DNA of 64,000 nucleotides, taken from positions 1 through 64,000 of the forward strand of contig CAIKAR010000030.1 in assembly GCA_903825465.1 (NCBI GenBank), given 5' to 3'. This DNA is from an uncultured Hyphomicrobiales bacterium (lineage in GTDB: Bacteria; Pseudomonadota; Alphaproteobacteria; Rhizobiales; Beijerinckiaceae). The first letter of the stretch is position 1; every line of letters starts with the position of its first letter. Shown in pieces: positions 1 through 8,360 of this stretch. A program made the translations under genes and the position numbers. The notes under the pieces are model-generated. The model ran no database searches, was not told the origin of the DNA, and worked only from the letters and a program-made list of their open reading frames with translations.

Positions 1-3000
1 CTCAACACGGCGATGTTGTGCATGGCGCGTATGTTGCCGGCGTCGGCGGCCTTCATGTACCAGCTCCGAGCCTTCGCCAAATCGCGGTCGGTCCCCGTTC
101 CACGCTCGTACAACGAACCCAGCCGATAGGCCGCCGGCGCTAGATTCTGGCTGGCCGCCTTTGTAAACCACTCGATGGCGCGCTGCGGATCGCGCGCGAC
201 GTTGCGGCCGTCGGCGTAGCGGGCGCCGAGTTCATATTGCGCCGAAGCGCTGCCCGCGTCGGCGGCGGCCTGCAATCCAGGCGACCGGGCCGCGTTTTGC
301 GTGTTAGGCGATCCATTGATGGAACCGACGGGCGAGGGGTCGCTGGCGATCGCGTTGCCGGCGCTCGCGCCAGAGCTCGGCACGACCGGATTTTCAAGCG
401 ACGCGCCGCCCGCCCGGCGTGGCGGCGCTTTTTCAGCCGGCGGCGGAGTGGGAACCGCCGATTGCGGAGCGATGGGCGGCGGCGCGATAGGCGCCGACGC
501 GGCGGGGGCGGCGGCTTTGGGATCCGCGATCGCGCTGATCTCGGGCTGCGGCGACGCGCCCAGCCGGCCGCGCGACAGCAGGAAGCCGCCCAACAGCAGC
601 AAGGCCAGCACCGGAACAATCAAAAGCGCCTTCTTGGGCGGCGCGACGAGTCCGAAAATCTTTCTGGCGCCGCCATTCGCGACGCCGGCCCGCGCCATCG
701 AGTCGTCTCCGGCGCCACCGGCCGCCCAGGCCTTGTGCGCCGCCTGGGCGCGCGCCCGGGCTTCGGCGTGTTTGACTTCGATGGCCAGGTTTTCGCGCGG
801 CGACACGCGCGGCGCCGGCGCGACGGCGTCCTTGGCGCTGGCCGCGTTGGCCTGTGCCTGCCGGCGGGCGGCGTCGAGCCAGCGCTTGCGCTCTTCCGGC
901 GGCGATTGTTCCGGCGAAGCCTGCGCGTCGGGGAACCGAGGCTGGATTTCCGGCGCGGCGCCGGCGTCAGCCCCGTCCGCCAAGCCCAATTCGGGTCCGG
1001 TCGGAAAGCCACCCAAGTGGACCCCCGCCGACGACGATTGAAAGTCCGGCGAATCGAATTCATTTCCGCCGCGCGGCATGACGACAGGCGTGGGCGCGGC
1101 GGGTTTTGGCGCGGCCGGCGCCGCTGGCGGTGGCGGTGGCGTGGCGGGCGCGAACACGGGAGCGTCTCCCACCGCCAGCATCCGCGGGGCGCGCGTTTCG
1201 CCGACCTCGTCCTCGAGAACGGCGATGCGGTCGACGACTTTTTCCAACGTCTCGTGGACAGCGTTCAACGTCGAATAGGTCCGTTGATCGCTGCGCTCCT
1301 GCATGGAGCGGATATCGGCGATCTCGTGCGGCAGCGTTGAATCGGCCGCCTCCGCCGGCCGCAGCCGGGCGAGCGCTTCGACGACGGTGATCTGGGCGGC
1401 GCTGCGCGCCGCGTTTTCGGCGACGTCGGCGACCGAGTGCCGGTTGTCGTCGATCCGGTTGGCGAGATCGGCGATGGCGTCGTGCATCGACGAAATCGCC
1501 CGCGACCCCTGTTCGAGGCGGTCCATGCGGTCGGCGAGCGCGCGCAGAAGCCCGCGCGTTTCATCGGCGCGCGCGTCGCCTCCGCCAGCCGGCGCGGCGT
1601 CGAGCCGCTCGGCGAAGCGCGCCATGTCGTGGCGGATGTCTTCGAAGACATCGGCGTCGACGCTCGACTTCGCGAGACCCTCGATGGCCTTCGACATGGA
1701 CGAGACCTCGGTCCGCAGCGCGTCCATGGCGCGTGGATCGGCGGCCTGCGCGGGATCTTCCAGGCGCGCGCCAACCTGGCGCAGCATGTCTTCGAACCGG
1801 CTGGTGTCGACAGGGTCGGCCAAGGCGAACGCGCCCGGCCGCTCAAGCTTGGCCGCGATATCACGCATCAGGCCTTCAAGCGCCGAGGTGTCGACCGATG
1901 GAAGCGGCGAGGCAAGCTTCTCGGCGATCGAGTGATGGACATTGTCGATTCGCCGCGCGAGATCGTCGAGTTGATCGGTGGCGCTGGATTGCGACACGGC
2001 CTCGTCGATTTTCGCGGCGAGATCGTCGATGCGCTTGGCGAGCAGTTCCGTCATGCCGCGCGGCGCATCGTCGTCGCCCGCGGGCGCGGCCCGCCCCTCC
2101 AGGCGGTCGGCGAGGCGCGCGAGTTGGCGCTCGACATTTTCCCCGGCGGGGGGTCTGGCGGCGGCTCTCTGCAACAGCGCGCGGATTTCGCTGGTTTGGG
2201 CGCGAATGTCCGCCACGGCGGCGGGATCGGCGACGGCGGCGCGGCTCTGCTCGATCTTGGACCCGAGATCGCGGATGGCGCGTTCGACGGTCTCGAAGCC
2301 TCGCGCCGGCGCGAGATCTGAAATCGCGCCGCGCAGGTCGGCGGTCAATTCGGCGATCGGCCGCAACAACGCTTGTTGCGAACCATTGCGAAGGGATTGG
2401 TCGACGCTTGCGCCCAGGGCGCGCACGGCGCCTTCCAGCGAGGCGACGGAATCGCGTGGCGCGAGCTGGCCGAGCGACCGCGAGATATCGTCGAGGCGCG
2501 CGCGCAACGCGCTCAACTCCGGCGCGCCACCGTCGGGGGACGCGGGAAGCCGCCTGCCCATTTCCGCGATTTCAAGCCGCAAGGCCGCGATCGCCGGATC
2601 GGACGCGGCGGCGGAGCGGGCGGCGTCGCGCGTCTGCGCGTCGAGCCGCGCCACAACGGCGCTTTGGGTTTCCTCCATCCGGCGGTTGAGTTTGGCGACT
2701 TCGGCCTTCAACGCCTCGACCGCAGGGTCCGGCGACGATGCCGCCGTGGGGCGCTCAAAACCTTGGGTGGCCATCGCGCGGCGCGCGTCGTCGATCCTGC
2801 GCGGCAGGTCGTCGAAATCGTCGCGATGCCCGCTTCGAACGTCCGCCTCGGGGCGTTGCGCGCGCGCGGGATTGTCCGGGAAACGCCGCGGCGTCGGCCG
2901 CGGGGCGTCGTCAAGGTCGCGCTGCCGCCGCGAAATCTGGGAGATCGCCTCGTTCAAGCGCGACGGCGTTTGCGGCGCGGCGCGGGCCTGGTCCCGCCAA

Positions 3001-3809
3001 GCGGCCTGAACGGGCTGCGTCTCGCTGGCGAGCGGCGGCGTCGCGTCGAATTTTTCGATCAGGCGGTTGAGTTTGGATTCCAGCCGGCCGAAATCCTGCG
3101 CCGGCGCGTTGGCTGACGGCGCGCGGCCGGCTGTCATCCGTTCGGCCATTTCCTCCAGCCGCCGCTCGAGGCCACGCAGCGAGCGTTCCGACTTTTCGGC
3201 GTCCTTTTCGCGCGACAGCGATTCGAGCTTCGCCTCCAGCCGGGCGATTTTCTCGATCTCCGTGGGGTTGGACCGCGCGCCCTGGCGCGGCGCGTCGTCG
3301 CCGCCGGGACGCGACAACCGCCGCTCGATTTCGGCGAGCTTGCTCGCGACGTGCGAATAGGCCTCGTTGGCGCGCTCGCCCCGGCTTGCGCCGCGCTCGT
3401 AGGCGCGGATCGCCGCGTCGAGCAAAGATTCGGGATTGCCCGGCGTCAGCGGTTCGGGCGCGTCGTAGCGGTCCCGGCGGCGGGATTCATACGATGTTTC
3501 GCGAATGTCGGCGCGCGGCCGCTCGACCGCCACGCGGCGGCGCGACGTGTCCTCGTCGTCGCTGGCGTCGAAGCGGCGCGCCTGTCGCCGGCCACGTTCG
3601 GAAAGGGTCGCCAGCCGCGCGGTGACCGCTTCAAGGCGGCCTTCCTCGTCAACATCGTCGAAGGCGACGCCCCGCTCGCGGGCCTGTTCGGAAATCGCGT
3701 CGTTCAACCACTCGCCCAACGACATGCCCGAGCGCCGCGCCGCGTCGCGCGCGGCCTCGCGGGCGTCAAAATCAACGCCTTTAACGCTCCAAGGAGCCGC
3801 CTTGTTCAT
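1..3809 (-). CDS. PodJ-like polar localization factor with SEL1 repeats (3' end beyond window)
   Basis: Open from an ATG at 3809 through the left edge without a stop, about 1269 codons visible. The N-terminus (MNKAAPWSVKGVDFDAREAA, then GMSLGEWLNDAI) is the signature of Rhizobiales SEL1/peptidoglycan-binding polarity proteins. About residues 50-1040 are charged and Ala/Arg/Glu-rich with long heptad-like stretches, suggesting extended coiled coil in the cytoplasm. A single hydrophobic helix (KKALLIVPVLALLLLGGFLL) falls near residues 1059-1078, then a Pro/Ala-rich linker, then SEL1-type repeats (YELGARYADG, YRLGSLYERG, WYMKAADAGN) up to the edge. This cytoplasmic coiled-coil, one membrane span and periplasmic SEL1 layout is that of PodJ, which organises a cell pole; a C-terminal peptidoglycan-binding domain may lie outside the window. 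Function is inferred from family and topology. No strong Shine-Dalgarno is visible. Confidence 0.8.
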   Translation of the reverse strand, partial: MNKAAPWSVKGVDFDAREAARDAARRSGMSLGEWLNDAISEQARERGVAFDDVDEEGRLEAVTARLATLSERGRRQARRFDASDDEDTSRRRVAVERPRADIRETSYESRRRDRYDAPEPLTPGNPESLLDAAIRAYERGASRGERANEAYSHVASKLAEIERRLSRPGGDDAPRQGARSNPTEIEKIARLEAKLESLSREKDAEKSERSLRGLERRLEEMAERMTAGRAPSANAPAQDFGRLESKLNRLIEKFDATPPLASETQPVQAAWRDQARAAPQTPSRLNEAISQISRRQRDLDDAPRPTPRRFPDNPARAQRPEADVRSGHRDDFDDLPRRIDDARRAMATQGFERPTAASSPDPAVEALKAEVAKLNRRMEETQSAVVARLDAQTRDAARSAAASDPAIAALRLEIAEMGRRLPASPDGGAPELSALRARLDDISRSLGQLAPRDSVASLEGAVRALGASVDQSLRNGSQQALLRPIAELTADLRGAISDLAPARGFETVERAIRDLGSKIEQSRAAVADPAAVADIRAQTSEIRALLQRAAARPPAGENVERQLARLADRLEGRAAPAGDDDAPRGMTELLAKRIDDLAAKIDEAVSQSSATDQLDDLARRIDNVHHSIAEKLASPLPSVDTSALEGLMRDIAAKLERPGAFALADPVDTSRFEDMLRQVGARLEDPAQAADPRAMDALRTEVSSMSKAIEGLAKSSVDADVFEDIRHDMARFAERLDAAPAGGGDARADETRGLLRALADRMDRLEQGSRAISSMHDAIADLANRIDDNRHSVADVAENAARSAAQITVVEALARLRPAEAADSTLPHEIADIRSMQERSDQRTYSTLNAVHETLEKVVDRIAVLEDEVGETRAPRMLAVGDAPVFAPATPPPPPAAPAAPKPAAPTPVVMPRGGNEFDSPDFQSSSAGVHLGGFPTGPELGLADGADAGAAPEIQPRFPDAQASPEQSPPEERKRWLDAARRQAQANAASAKDAVAPAPRVSPRENLAIEVKHAEARARAQAAHKAWAAGGAGDDSMARAGVANGGARKIFGLVAPPKKALLIVPVLALLLLGGFLLSRGRLGASPQPEISAIADPKAAAPAASAPIAPPPIAPQSAVPTPPPAEKAPPRRAGGASLENPVVPSSGASAGNAIASDPSPVGSINGSPNTQNAARSPGLQAAADAGSASAQYELGARYADGRNVARDPQRAIEWFTKAASQNLAPAAYRLGSLYERGTGTDRDLAKARSWYMKAADAGNIRAMHNIAVL

Positions 3810-3922
3810 GTCTGGCCTGAAATCGAGAGACTGGAAAACACGTTGGGAACGCAGTCACGCGAATTCGAATCACTCGTCTCGAATCCGCAACACCCTCGTC
3901 GGGCACTTTCGAGCCAACCTGG

Positions 3923-3937
3923 TAAACGTCTGGTTAA
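3923..3937 (-). promoter_or_regulatory. Candidate CtrA-type site upstream of the PodJ-like gene
   Basis: On the minus strand the bases read TTAA-CCAGACG-TTTA, one mismatch from the CtrA consensus TTAA-N7-TTAA, about 114 bp upstream of the PodJ-like start. CtrA control of polarity genes is known in Caulobacter. Binding here is inferred from the motif only. Confidence 0.4.
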
Positions 3938-4001
3938 TGTTGACCGTTTTCGGCACAGGCCAGCCCAGCCGCCGCATTTTTAAGATTGTATTTTCTATCT
4001 G

Positions 4002-4023
4002 ATACGACTTTTAGTTGTATAAT
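4002..4023 (+). promoter_or_regulatory. Inverted repeat overlapping a TATAAT box upstream of merR-family gene
   Basis: ATACGACT (4002-4009), a 3-base spacer and AGTTGTAT (4013-4020) form an 8-bp inverted repeat with one mismatch. Its right arm runs into a perfect TATAAT (4018-4023), in an AT-rich patch within very GC-rich DNA. MerR-family regulators bind dyads next to the -10 of their target promoters, so this is a plausible autoregulatory operator for the gene at 4108. No good -35 box is visible at 17 bp, which is common for MerR-controlled promoters. Confidence 0.45.
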
Positions 4024-4107
4024 TCGGCGAATCGCGCTTTACTGCCTGCGACGGCGCGAGTCGGCGGCGCAATCAAGGCCCGCGTACCCCGTCAGATGGG
4101 AGTTCCA

Positions 4108-4545
4108 ATGGACACGAATGACCTGGCGGGTTCCACGGGCCCAATCACAATCAGCGAGGTCGCCCAACGTTACGGCGTCACCTTGCGCGCGCTGCGCTTT
4201 TACGAGGACCGGGGGCTGATGTCGCCGCGCCGCGTTGGCCCGACGCGGCTCTACGACAGCGCGACGATCCGCCGGCTCGAATTGATTCTCAAGGGAAAAA
4301 ACCTCGGTTTCACGCTGAGTGAAATCCGCGACATGGTGAATTCCCGCGCGTCCGCGACGGACGCGTCGCCGGATCTCGCCCTGTCGCCCGCGCAGGTTGT
4401 GGCGCAGATCGAGTTGCTCCGCCGCCAGCGATTGGGAATCGAGCACGCGCTGGAGGAGCTGGAAGCGACCCGTCTGCGCATGGCGCTGATCAACGCCGAA
4501 TACTTGAATTCCCCCGCCGCGGTGGGCGAACCCCGCGCCGCGTAG
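4108..4545 (+). CDS. MerR-family transcriptional regulator
   Basis: A 145-residue regulator. The N-terminal winged helix-turn-helix is clear: ITISEVAQRYGVTLRALRFY followed by EDRGLMSPRR and the wing (TRLYDSATIRRLELI). After it come the LGFTLSEIRDMV helix and a C-terminal dimerisation helix (residues about 90-135). There is no cysteine in the effector region, so it is not a classic metal or SoxR-type redox sensor; the ligand is unknown. I chose the ATG at 4108 because ATGGGAG lies about 6 bases upstream and the MerR domain begins just after it; an in-frame ATG at 4015 would add an unconserved extension and lie inside the promoter. It stands alone, with a dyad overlapping a TATAAT upstream, and converges on the next gene. 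Confidence 0.85.
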   Translation: MDTNDLAGSTGPITISEVAQRYGVTLRALRFYEDRGLMSPRRVGPTRLYDSATIRRLELILKGKNLGFTLSEIRDMVNSRASATDASPDLALSPAQVVAQIELLRRQRLGIEHALEELEATRLRMALINAEYLNSPAAVGEPRAA

Positions 4546-4554
4546 GTACGCCGG

Positions 4555-5076
4555 CTATTTCGGCTGGCGCGGAAACGGGACGAACCCTTCCCGGTTCGGC
4601 ATGCGCACCTTTGGCAGGCTGGCGGCGTCCATGACATCGCCGTCGCCGATGATCTTGTTCTCGCGCAATATGAAGGCCGTCACCGCGTAGACTTCCGCGT
4701 CGCTCAACGACTTGGGCGCGTCCCACGGCATGGCGCGGCGGGTGTCGTCGAGCCGCGTCAACGAGAAGTGAAGCAGGGAGGTCAGCGCCGCCGTCGATAT
4801 CGCGGCAAGGCCAACGGTTCGAACCTCCCGCATCGACAGGAAGTGGTTGAGGCTTCTGCCGAGATGAAAGGCCAGAAGCATCAGAGCGCCCATGCACCAG
4901 CCAATCAACCAATAAATGGCGGACGAGGATATCCGGTCGCCGGTGAACATGTCGGGATCGCGAAGCGCCATCGCCGCCAGCGGGGCGAGAGCGACGCACA
5001 GGAGGTCCCACGGGTCGAGAAACCGCCTGATGGTCACATTGGATGTGGGCCGATGCGCCGTCATCGATCGAACCAC
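4555..5076 (-). CDS. Chimeric ORF: sugar-epimerase-type membrane N-terminus joined to a c-type cytochrome C-terminal tail
   Basis: A 173-residue ORF from GTG at 5076 (or ATG at 5064). Residues about 15-100 hold hydrophobic segments and look like the N-terminal membrane part of FlaA1/CapD-type nucleotide-sugar epimerases (RDPDMFTGDRI, LTRLDDT). From RRAMPWDAP to the end it resembles the C-terminus of SoxD/sulfite-dehydrogenase-type cytochromes c (SLSDAEVYAVTAFIL, DVMDAASLPKVRMPNREGFV). There is no CXXCH heme motif and no epimerase Rossmann domain, so neither parent activity can be present. The join is around residue 108-112. It may be a recombination scar or pseudogene, or a small membrane protein in its own right. 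The parent-family assignments rest on remembered motifs. Confidence 0.5.
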   Translation of the reverse strand: MVRSMTAHRPTSNVTIRRFLDPWDLLCVALAPLAAMALRDPDMFTGDRISSSAIYWLIGWCMGALMLLAFHLGRSLNHFLSMREVRTVGLAAISTAALTSLLHFSLTRLDDTRRAMPWDAPKSLSDAEVYAVTAFILRENKIIGDGDVMDAASLPKVRMPNREGFVPFPRQPK

Positions 5077-5295
5077 GCCTCGCGCGGCGCCGCGCTTCCG
5101 ACAGAACAGGTTAGAGCTGTCGTCAAGCCAAGCTTCCCAATGAGAATCGGTATTCGCGCGCCTTCATCGGCGTACAAAGGCAAAACCCCGCTGTCAAAGG
5201 ATTTCAATCTTGCGAATAAAAGCGTTTGCTTAACGAGGAAACCTTAGCCGGACGACTATCGACGAATCAGTCCGACCAGGGCCACCCCGAAAAAC

Positions 5296-6504
5296 TCAAC
5301 CCCGCCAAGCCTCTCCACCGCGGTCGAAGTAGGCCGCCAGAACATGGACATAGATGTCCGTCAAAGCGGCGAGGTCGCTGATGGCGATCCGCTCGTCCAC
5401 CGCGTGCATGGTCTTGCCGACAAGGCCGAATTCGACAACCGGGCAGTGGTCTTTGATAAAACGGGCGTCCGAGGTGCCCCCCGTCGTCGACAAGGCCGGC
5501 CTGCGGCCAGTCCGGGCTTCCACGGCGCCGGCGACCAGATCGACGAAGAGTCCGGGCTCTGTCAGGAACGCAATGGCGTTGGTGGGATCGAAGACGATCT
5601 CGTAGCTCGCCGCTTCGCCGGCCACCGTGGCGCGGCGTTGGATTTCAGCGGCCAGCGTTTCGGGCGTCCATAAATCGTTGAAGCGGATATTGAACGTCGC
5701 GCGGGCTTCGCCGGGAATGACATTGGCGGCGGGGTTGCCGATGTCGATCGTGACAACCTCGAGATTGGACGCGTCGAAATGGCTCGTTCCAGAATCCAGC
5801 GGCTCGGCGCGCAACGCCGCCAGCAGGCGAACAATGTGATGCGCTGGGTTGTCGGCGAGCGCGGGATAGCCGACATGGCCCTGCTTGCCACGCACCGTCA
5901 GCCGCCCGGTCAGCGACCCCCGGCGTCCTATTTTGATCATGTCGCCAAGCGCCTCCGGATTTGTCGGCTCGCCAAGCAGGCAATGATCAAAGCGCTCGCC
6001 GCGCTCGCTCGCCCATCGCAGCAGCTTCGTTGTTCCGTTGACGGCGGGGCCCTCTTCGTCGCCGGTCAGCAAAAAGGCGATGGAGCCCGTCGCCATTCCC
6101 TGTCGCTTGACATGGTCGACGCTCGCCGCGATCGCGGCGGCGACGGCCCCCTTCATGTCCGCGGCGCCCCGTCCCCAGACCATGTCGTCGGCGATTTCGC
6201 CCGAAAACGGATCGAACCGCCATTTCGCGGCGTCGCCCGGCGGCACAACATCCGTATGGCCCGCGAACACCAGACAAGGAGCCGACGCGCCAATGCGCGC
6301 GTAGAGATTGTCTGTGTCCGGCCAACCGGGTTCGGAAAAAACGACGCGATGCGTTTCGAAGCCGGCGTCCGCCAGCGCTTTCTGAGCCACGTCCAGCGCC
6401 CCGGCGTCGGCGGGAGTCACGGACGGGCGGCTGATCAACGCCCTGCAAAGATCGAGGGCTTGCGCGGCGGCGGCGGACATTGTTTCGAAATTCGCTTGTG
6501 GCAT
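5296..6504 (-). CDS. dapE: Succinyl-diaminopimelate desuccinylase
   Basis: A 402-residue M20-family metallohydrolase. It hydrolyses N-succinyl-LL-2,6-diaminopimelate to LL-diaminopimelate and succinate in the cytoplasm, for lysine and peptidoglycan synthesis. Metal and catalytic signatures are all visible: [11 protein letters not shown] (first His), [11 protein letters not shown] (bridging Asp), [11 protein letters not shown] (catalytic Glu and ligand Glu), LLGEPTN, and the late His in [21 protein letters not shown] followed by KQGHVGYP is the dimerisation-domain motif typical of DapE as opposed to ArgE. It is a little longer than the usual 375-385 residues; a second start at 6480 (MSAAAAQAL) would shorten it to 394. 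It is transcribed divergently from arfB with under 80 bp between them and has no other lysine genes nearby. Confidence 0.93.
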   Translation of the reverse strand: MPQANFETMSAAAAQALDLCRALISRPSVTPADAGALDVAQKALADAGFETHRVVFSEPGWPDTDNLYARIGASAPCLVFAGHTDVVPPGDAAKWRFDPFSGEIADDMVWGRGAADMKGAVAAAIAASVDHVKRQGMATGSIAFLLTGDEEGPAVNGTTKLLRWASERGERFDHCLLGEPTNPEALGDMIKIGRRGSLTGRLTVRGKQGHVGYPALADNPAHHIVRLLAALRAEPLDSGTSHFDASNLEVVTIDIGNPAANVIPGEARATFNIRFNDLWTPETLAAEIQRRATVAGEAASYEIVFDPTNAIAFLTEPGLFVDLVAGAVEARTGRRPALSTTGGTSDARFIKDHCPVVEFGLVGKTMHAVDERIAISDLAALTDIYVHVLAAYFDRGGEAWRG

Positions 6505-6580
6505 TCATGTTATTCCCATGCCCGGCGCGGGCCGGCAAGACTTGGCCCCGGGTGGGGGCGGCAATCTCGGGGTTCGCAAG

Positions 6581-7003
6581 ATGATCCGCATCGACCGTTA
6601 CAACGCCATCGACGAGACCCGGATCGAAGAGAGCTTCGTCCGCGCGTCTGGCCCGGGCGGTCAAAACGTCAACAAGGTTTCCAGCGCCGTGCAATTGCGC
6701 TTCGACGCGGCCGGCGACACCGGCCTCCAAACCGACACGCGCGAACGCCTCGCCAGGCTCGCTGGCCGGCGCATGACGCGCGAGGGAGTGGTGGTGATCC
6801 AAGCCAACCGCTTTCGCGCGCAGGAGCGCAACCGCGCCGACGCGATGGAGCGATTGCTGGAGCTGTTGCGACAGGCGGCGGAGCGTCCAGTCACCCGCCG
6901 CGCGACACGGCCCACGCTGGCGTCCAAGGTCCGCCGCCTCGACGCCAAAAAAGTCCGGAGTTCGAACAAAGCCATGCGGCGGTCGCCCGGCGTCGACGAT
7001 TAG
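6581..7003 (+). CDS. arfB: Peptidyl-tRNA hydrolase ArfB (ribosome rescue)
   Basis: A 140-residue class-I release-factor-like protein that frees stalled ribosomes by hydrolysing peptidyl-tRNA in non-stop complexes. The GGQ catalytic loop is present near residue 26-28 (ASGPGGQNVNKVSSAVQLRF). The C-terminal tail is basic (RRATRPTLASKVRRL, KKVRSSNKAMRR), the part that in this family threads into the empty mRNA channel. The start at 6581 (MIRIDRYNAID) matches the family N-terminus; an upstream in-frame ATG at 6518 would add a Gly-rich stretch unlike the family. It is divergent from dapE and 120 bp ahead of a membrane-protein gene. Confidence 0.92.
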   Translation: MIRIDRYNAIDETRIEESFVRASGPGGQNVNKVSSAVQLRFDAAGDTGLQTDTRERLARLAGRRMTREGVVVIQANRFRAQERNRADAMERLLELLRQAAERPVTRRATRPTLASKVRRLDAKKVRSSNKAMRRSPGVDD

Positions 7004-7030
7004 CCTTTTGGCGATTTGATCACGGTGTTG

Positions 7031-7082
7031 CCAAAACCGCACAGCGTTTTGGCGAACGCCGTATTACGTTTGCGCGACGTAA
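7031..7082 (+). promoter_or_regulatory. Two dyads in the gap after arfB
   Basis: The first dyad pairs CCAAAA (7031-7036) with TTTTGG (7047-7052) and CGC with GCG around an ACA loop, with one bulged base; it has no T-run, so it is a weak terminator candidate at best. The second pairs TTACGT (7064-7069) with ACGTAA (7077-7082) across 7 bases and precedes an AT-rich patch ahead of the membrane protein at 7124. Roles are not established. Confidence 0.25.
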
Positions 7083-7123
7083 ATTATGGCTTGAAACGAT
7101 CCAAGGCTGTCACAGTGACGACG

Positions 7124-8353
7124 ATGGAAAGGAGCGCGAGACCAGCCAGCGACCCGGCGACGGACGCGGCCGCGCTTCTTCTCCGCCTGGGCGTGGTCGT
7201 TTTGACCATTCTGCTGCCCTGCGCCGCCGTCGTGTCGCGCCGGCCACTGTTCGTGCTGACCCCCATTGGCTTGATTTTGATGATCCTCGGCAGCCGCCTG
7301 GCGCCCTTGCGCCGCCCTCGGACCTTGCCAAAGCTCGGTCGCGCCTGCGCGTCGCCGCTGGGCGTGACCATCATCCTTTTCGTCGTCTGGGCCGGCATGT
7401 CCCTGGCATGGACGCCCTTTCCGCAAGCGGCTGCCGACCGGTTTTTGAAAACGGCTGGCACGGTGCTTCTGGCCATGGCCGCTTTTGGCAGCCTGCCGAA
7501 CCATGTTCGGGCCTCCAATTCCAATCTGTTGCCGATCGGCGCCGCCGCGACGGCCCTCGCTCTCGTGGTCATCGCGCTCGTGGCGCCCGCCATCGTCCAC
7601 GCCGACGAGGCCGACACCAACACAGTCCATCGGGCGACAATCGGCCTTGTGATTTTGGTTTGGCCCGCGCTGGGCGCGCTGGCGATCCGTGAACGAATGG
7701 CCGCGGCCGGCATTGTCGCGGTCGCCGTCGCGGTCGCCACCGTCGCCGTGTGGCTTCCCTCGGCGCTGGCGGCGCTCATCGTGTCGATTTTGACATTTTC
7801 GTTCGCCTTTTCAAAACCCGGGAGGACCGGTTGGGTATTAGGCCTTGGCGCGGCGTTCCTGATCCTCGCCGGGCCGGCGTTGCCCCTTGTCGCCACGGCG
7901 GTCGTCGGCGACCGGATCGATCCCAACGGACCGCTCGCTTTTTTACCCGCGTGGGCGGCCGCGGTGAAATCGGACGGCCTCAGACTATTGACCGGCCACG
8001 GCTTTGACACGGCTGTGCGCGCCTACGAGTCTGGACGGCTTGGCGCGAACGCGCCGCGCGGCCTGCTGTTCGAGCTCTGGTATGAACTGGGATTGCCGGG
8101 AGCGGCTGTTTCGGCGGCGCTGGCCTATTTTGTTTTCACCGCGGCGGGGCGCGCCTCCAGTGTCATCGCGCCCTTCCTGCTGGCGGCGCTGGCGGCAATC
8201 GTCGCGCTCGCGGCCAGCGGACAGGCGATCTCGCAATTGTGGTGGTTGACCCTTGTCTGCGTCGAGGCGGCGTCCTTCTCCATCGTCATCCGCGCGCAGC
8301 ACACGGTCGGCAGGGTTCGCGCCAAAGTCGTCGGCGCGCCGTCCGCCGGATAG
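7124..8353 (+). CDS. O-antigen ligase-like polytopic membrane protein
   Basis: About 409 residues from the ATG at 7124 (MERSARPASD), almost entirely hydrophobic helices (roughly ten spans). The order of segments fits the O-antigen ligase/polymerase (WaaL/Wzy-like) superfamily: paired N-terminal helices, SPLGVTIILFVVWAGMSLAW, then a longer loop (VVGDRIDPNGP, LLTGHGFDTAVRAYESGRLG, APRGLLFELWYELGLPG). The GHGFD...H/N-rich loop followed by ELWYELGLPG is the usual position of the ligase signature. It would act in the inner membrane joining or polymerising surface glycans. The MsbA-type exporter next to it, convergent by 8 bp, supports an envelope role, but no glycosyltransferase cluster is present. 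An in-frame ATG at 7016 is possible but less likely. Confidence 0.65.
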   Translation: MERSARPASDPATDAAALLLRLGVVVLTILLPCAAVVSRRPLFVLTPIGLILMILGSRLAPLRRPRTLPKLGRACASPLGVTIILFVVWAGMSLAWTPFPQAAADRFLKTAGTVLLAMAAFGSLPNHVRASNSNLLPIGAAATALALVVIALVAPAIVHADEADTNTVHRATIGLVILVWPALGALAIRERMAAAGIVAVAVAVATVAVWLPSALAALIVSILTFSFAFSKPGRTGWVLGLGAAFLILAGPALPLVATAVVGDRIDPNGPLAFLPAWAAAVKSDGLRLLTGHGFDTAVRAYESGRLGANAPRGLLFELWYELGLPGAAVSAALAYFVFTAAGRASSVIAPFLLAALAAIVALAASGQAISQLWWLTLVCVEAASFSIVIRAQHTVGRVRAKVVGAPSAG

Positions 8354-8360
8354 GGCTGGT

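Noticed and set aside
237-3360. Long open frames opposite the PodJ-like gene
   Set aside because: They are rich in Arg/Ala/Gly with no domain pattern and arise from GC-biased codon use on the other strand; the minus-strand frame is continuous and carries recognisable motifs.
5077-5295. Possible small gene in the gap upstream of the chimeric ORF
   Set aside because: No frame with a ribosome site and protein-like composition was found; the region is more AT-rich and may simply hold a promoter for the chimeric ORF.
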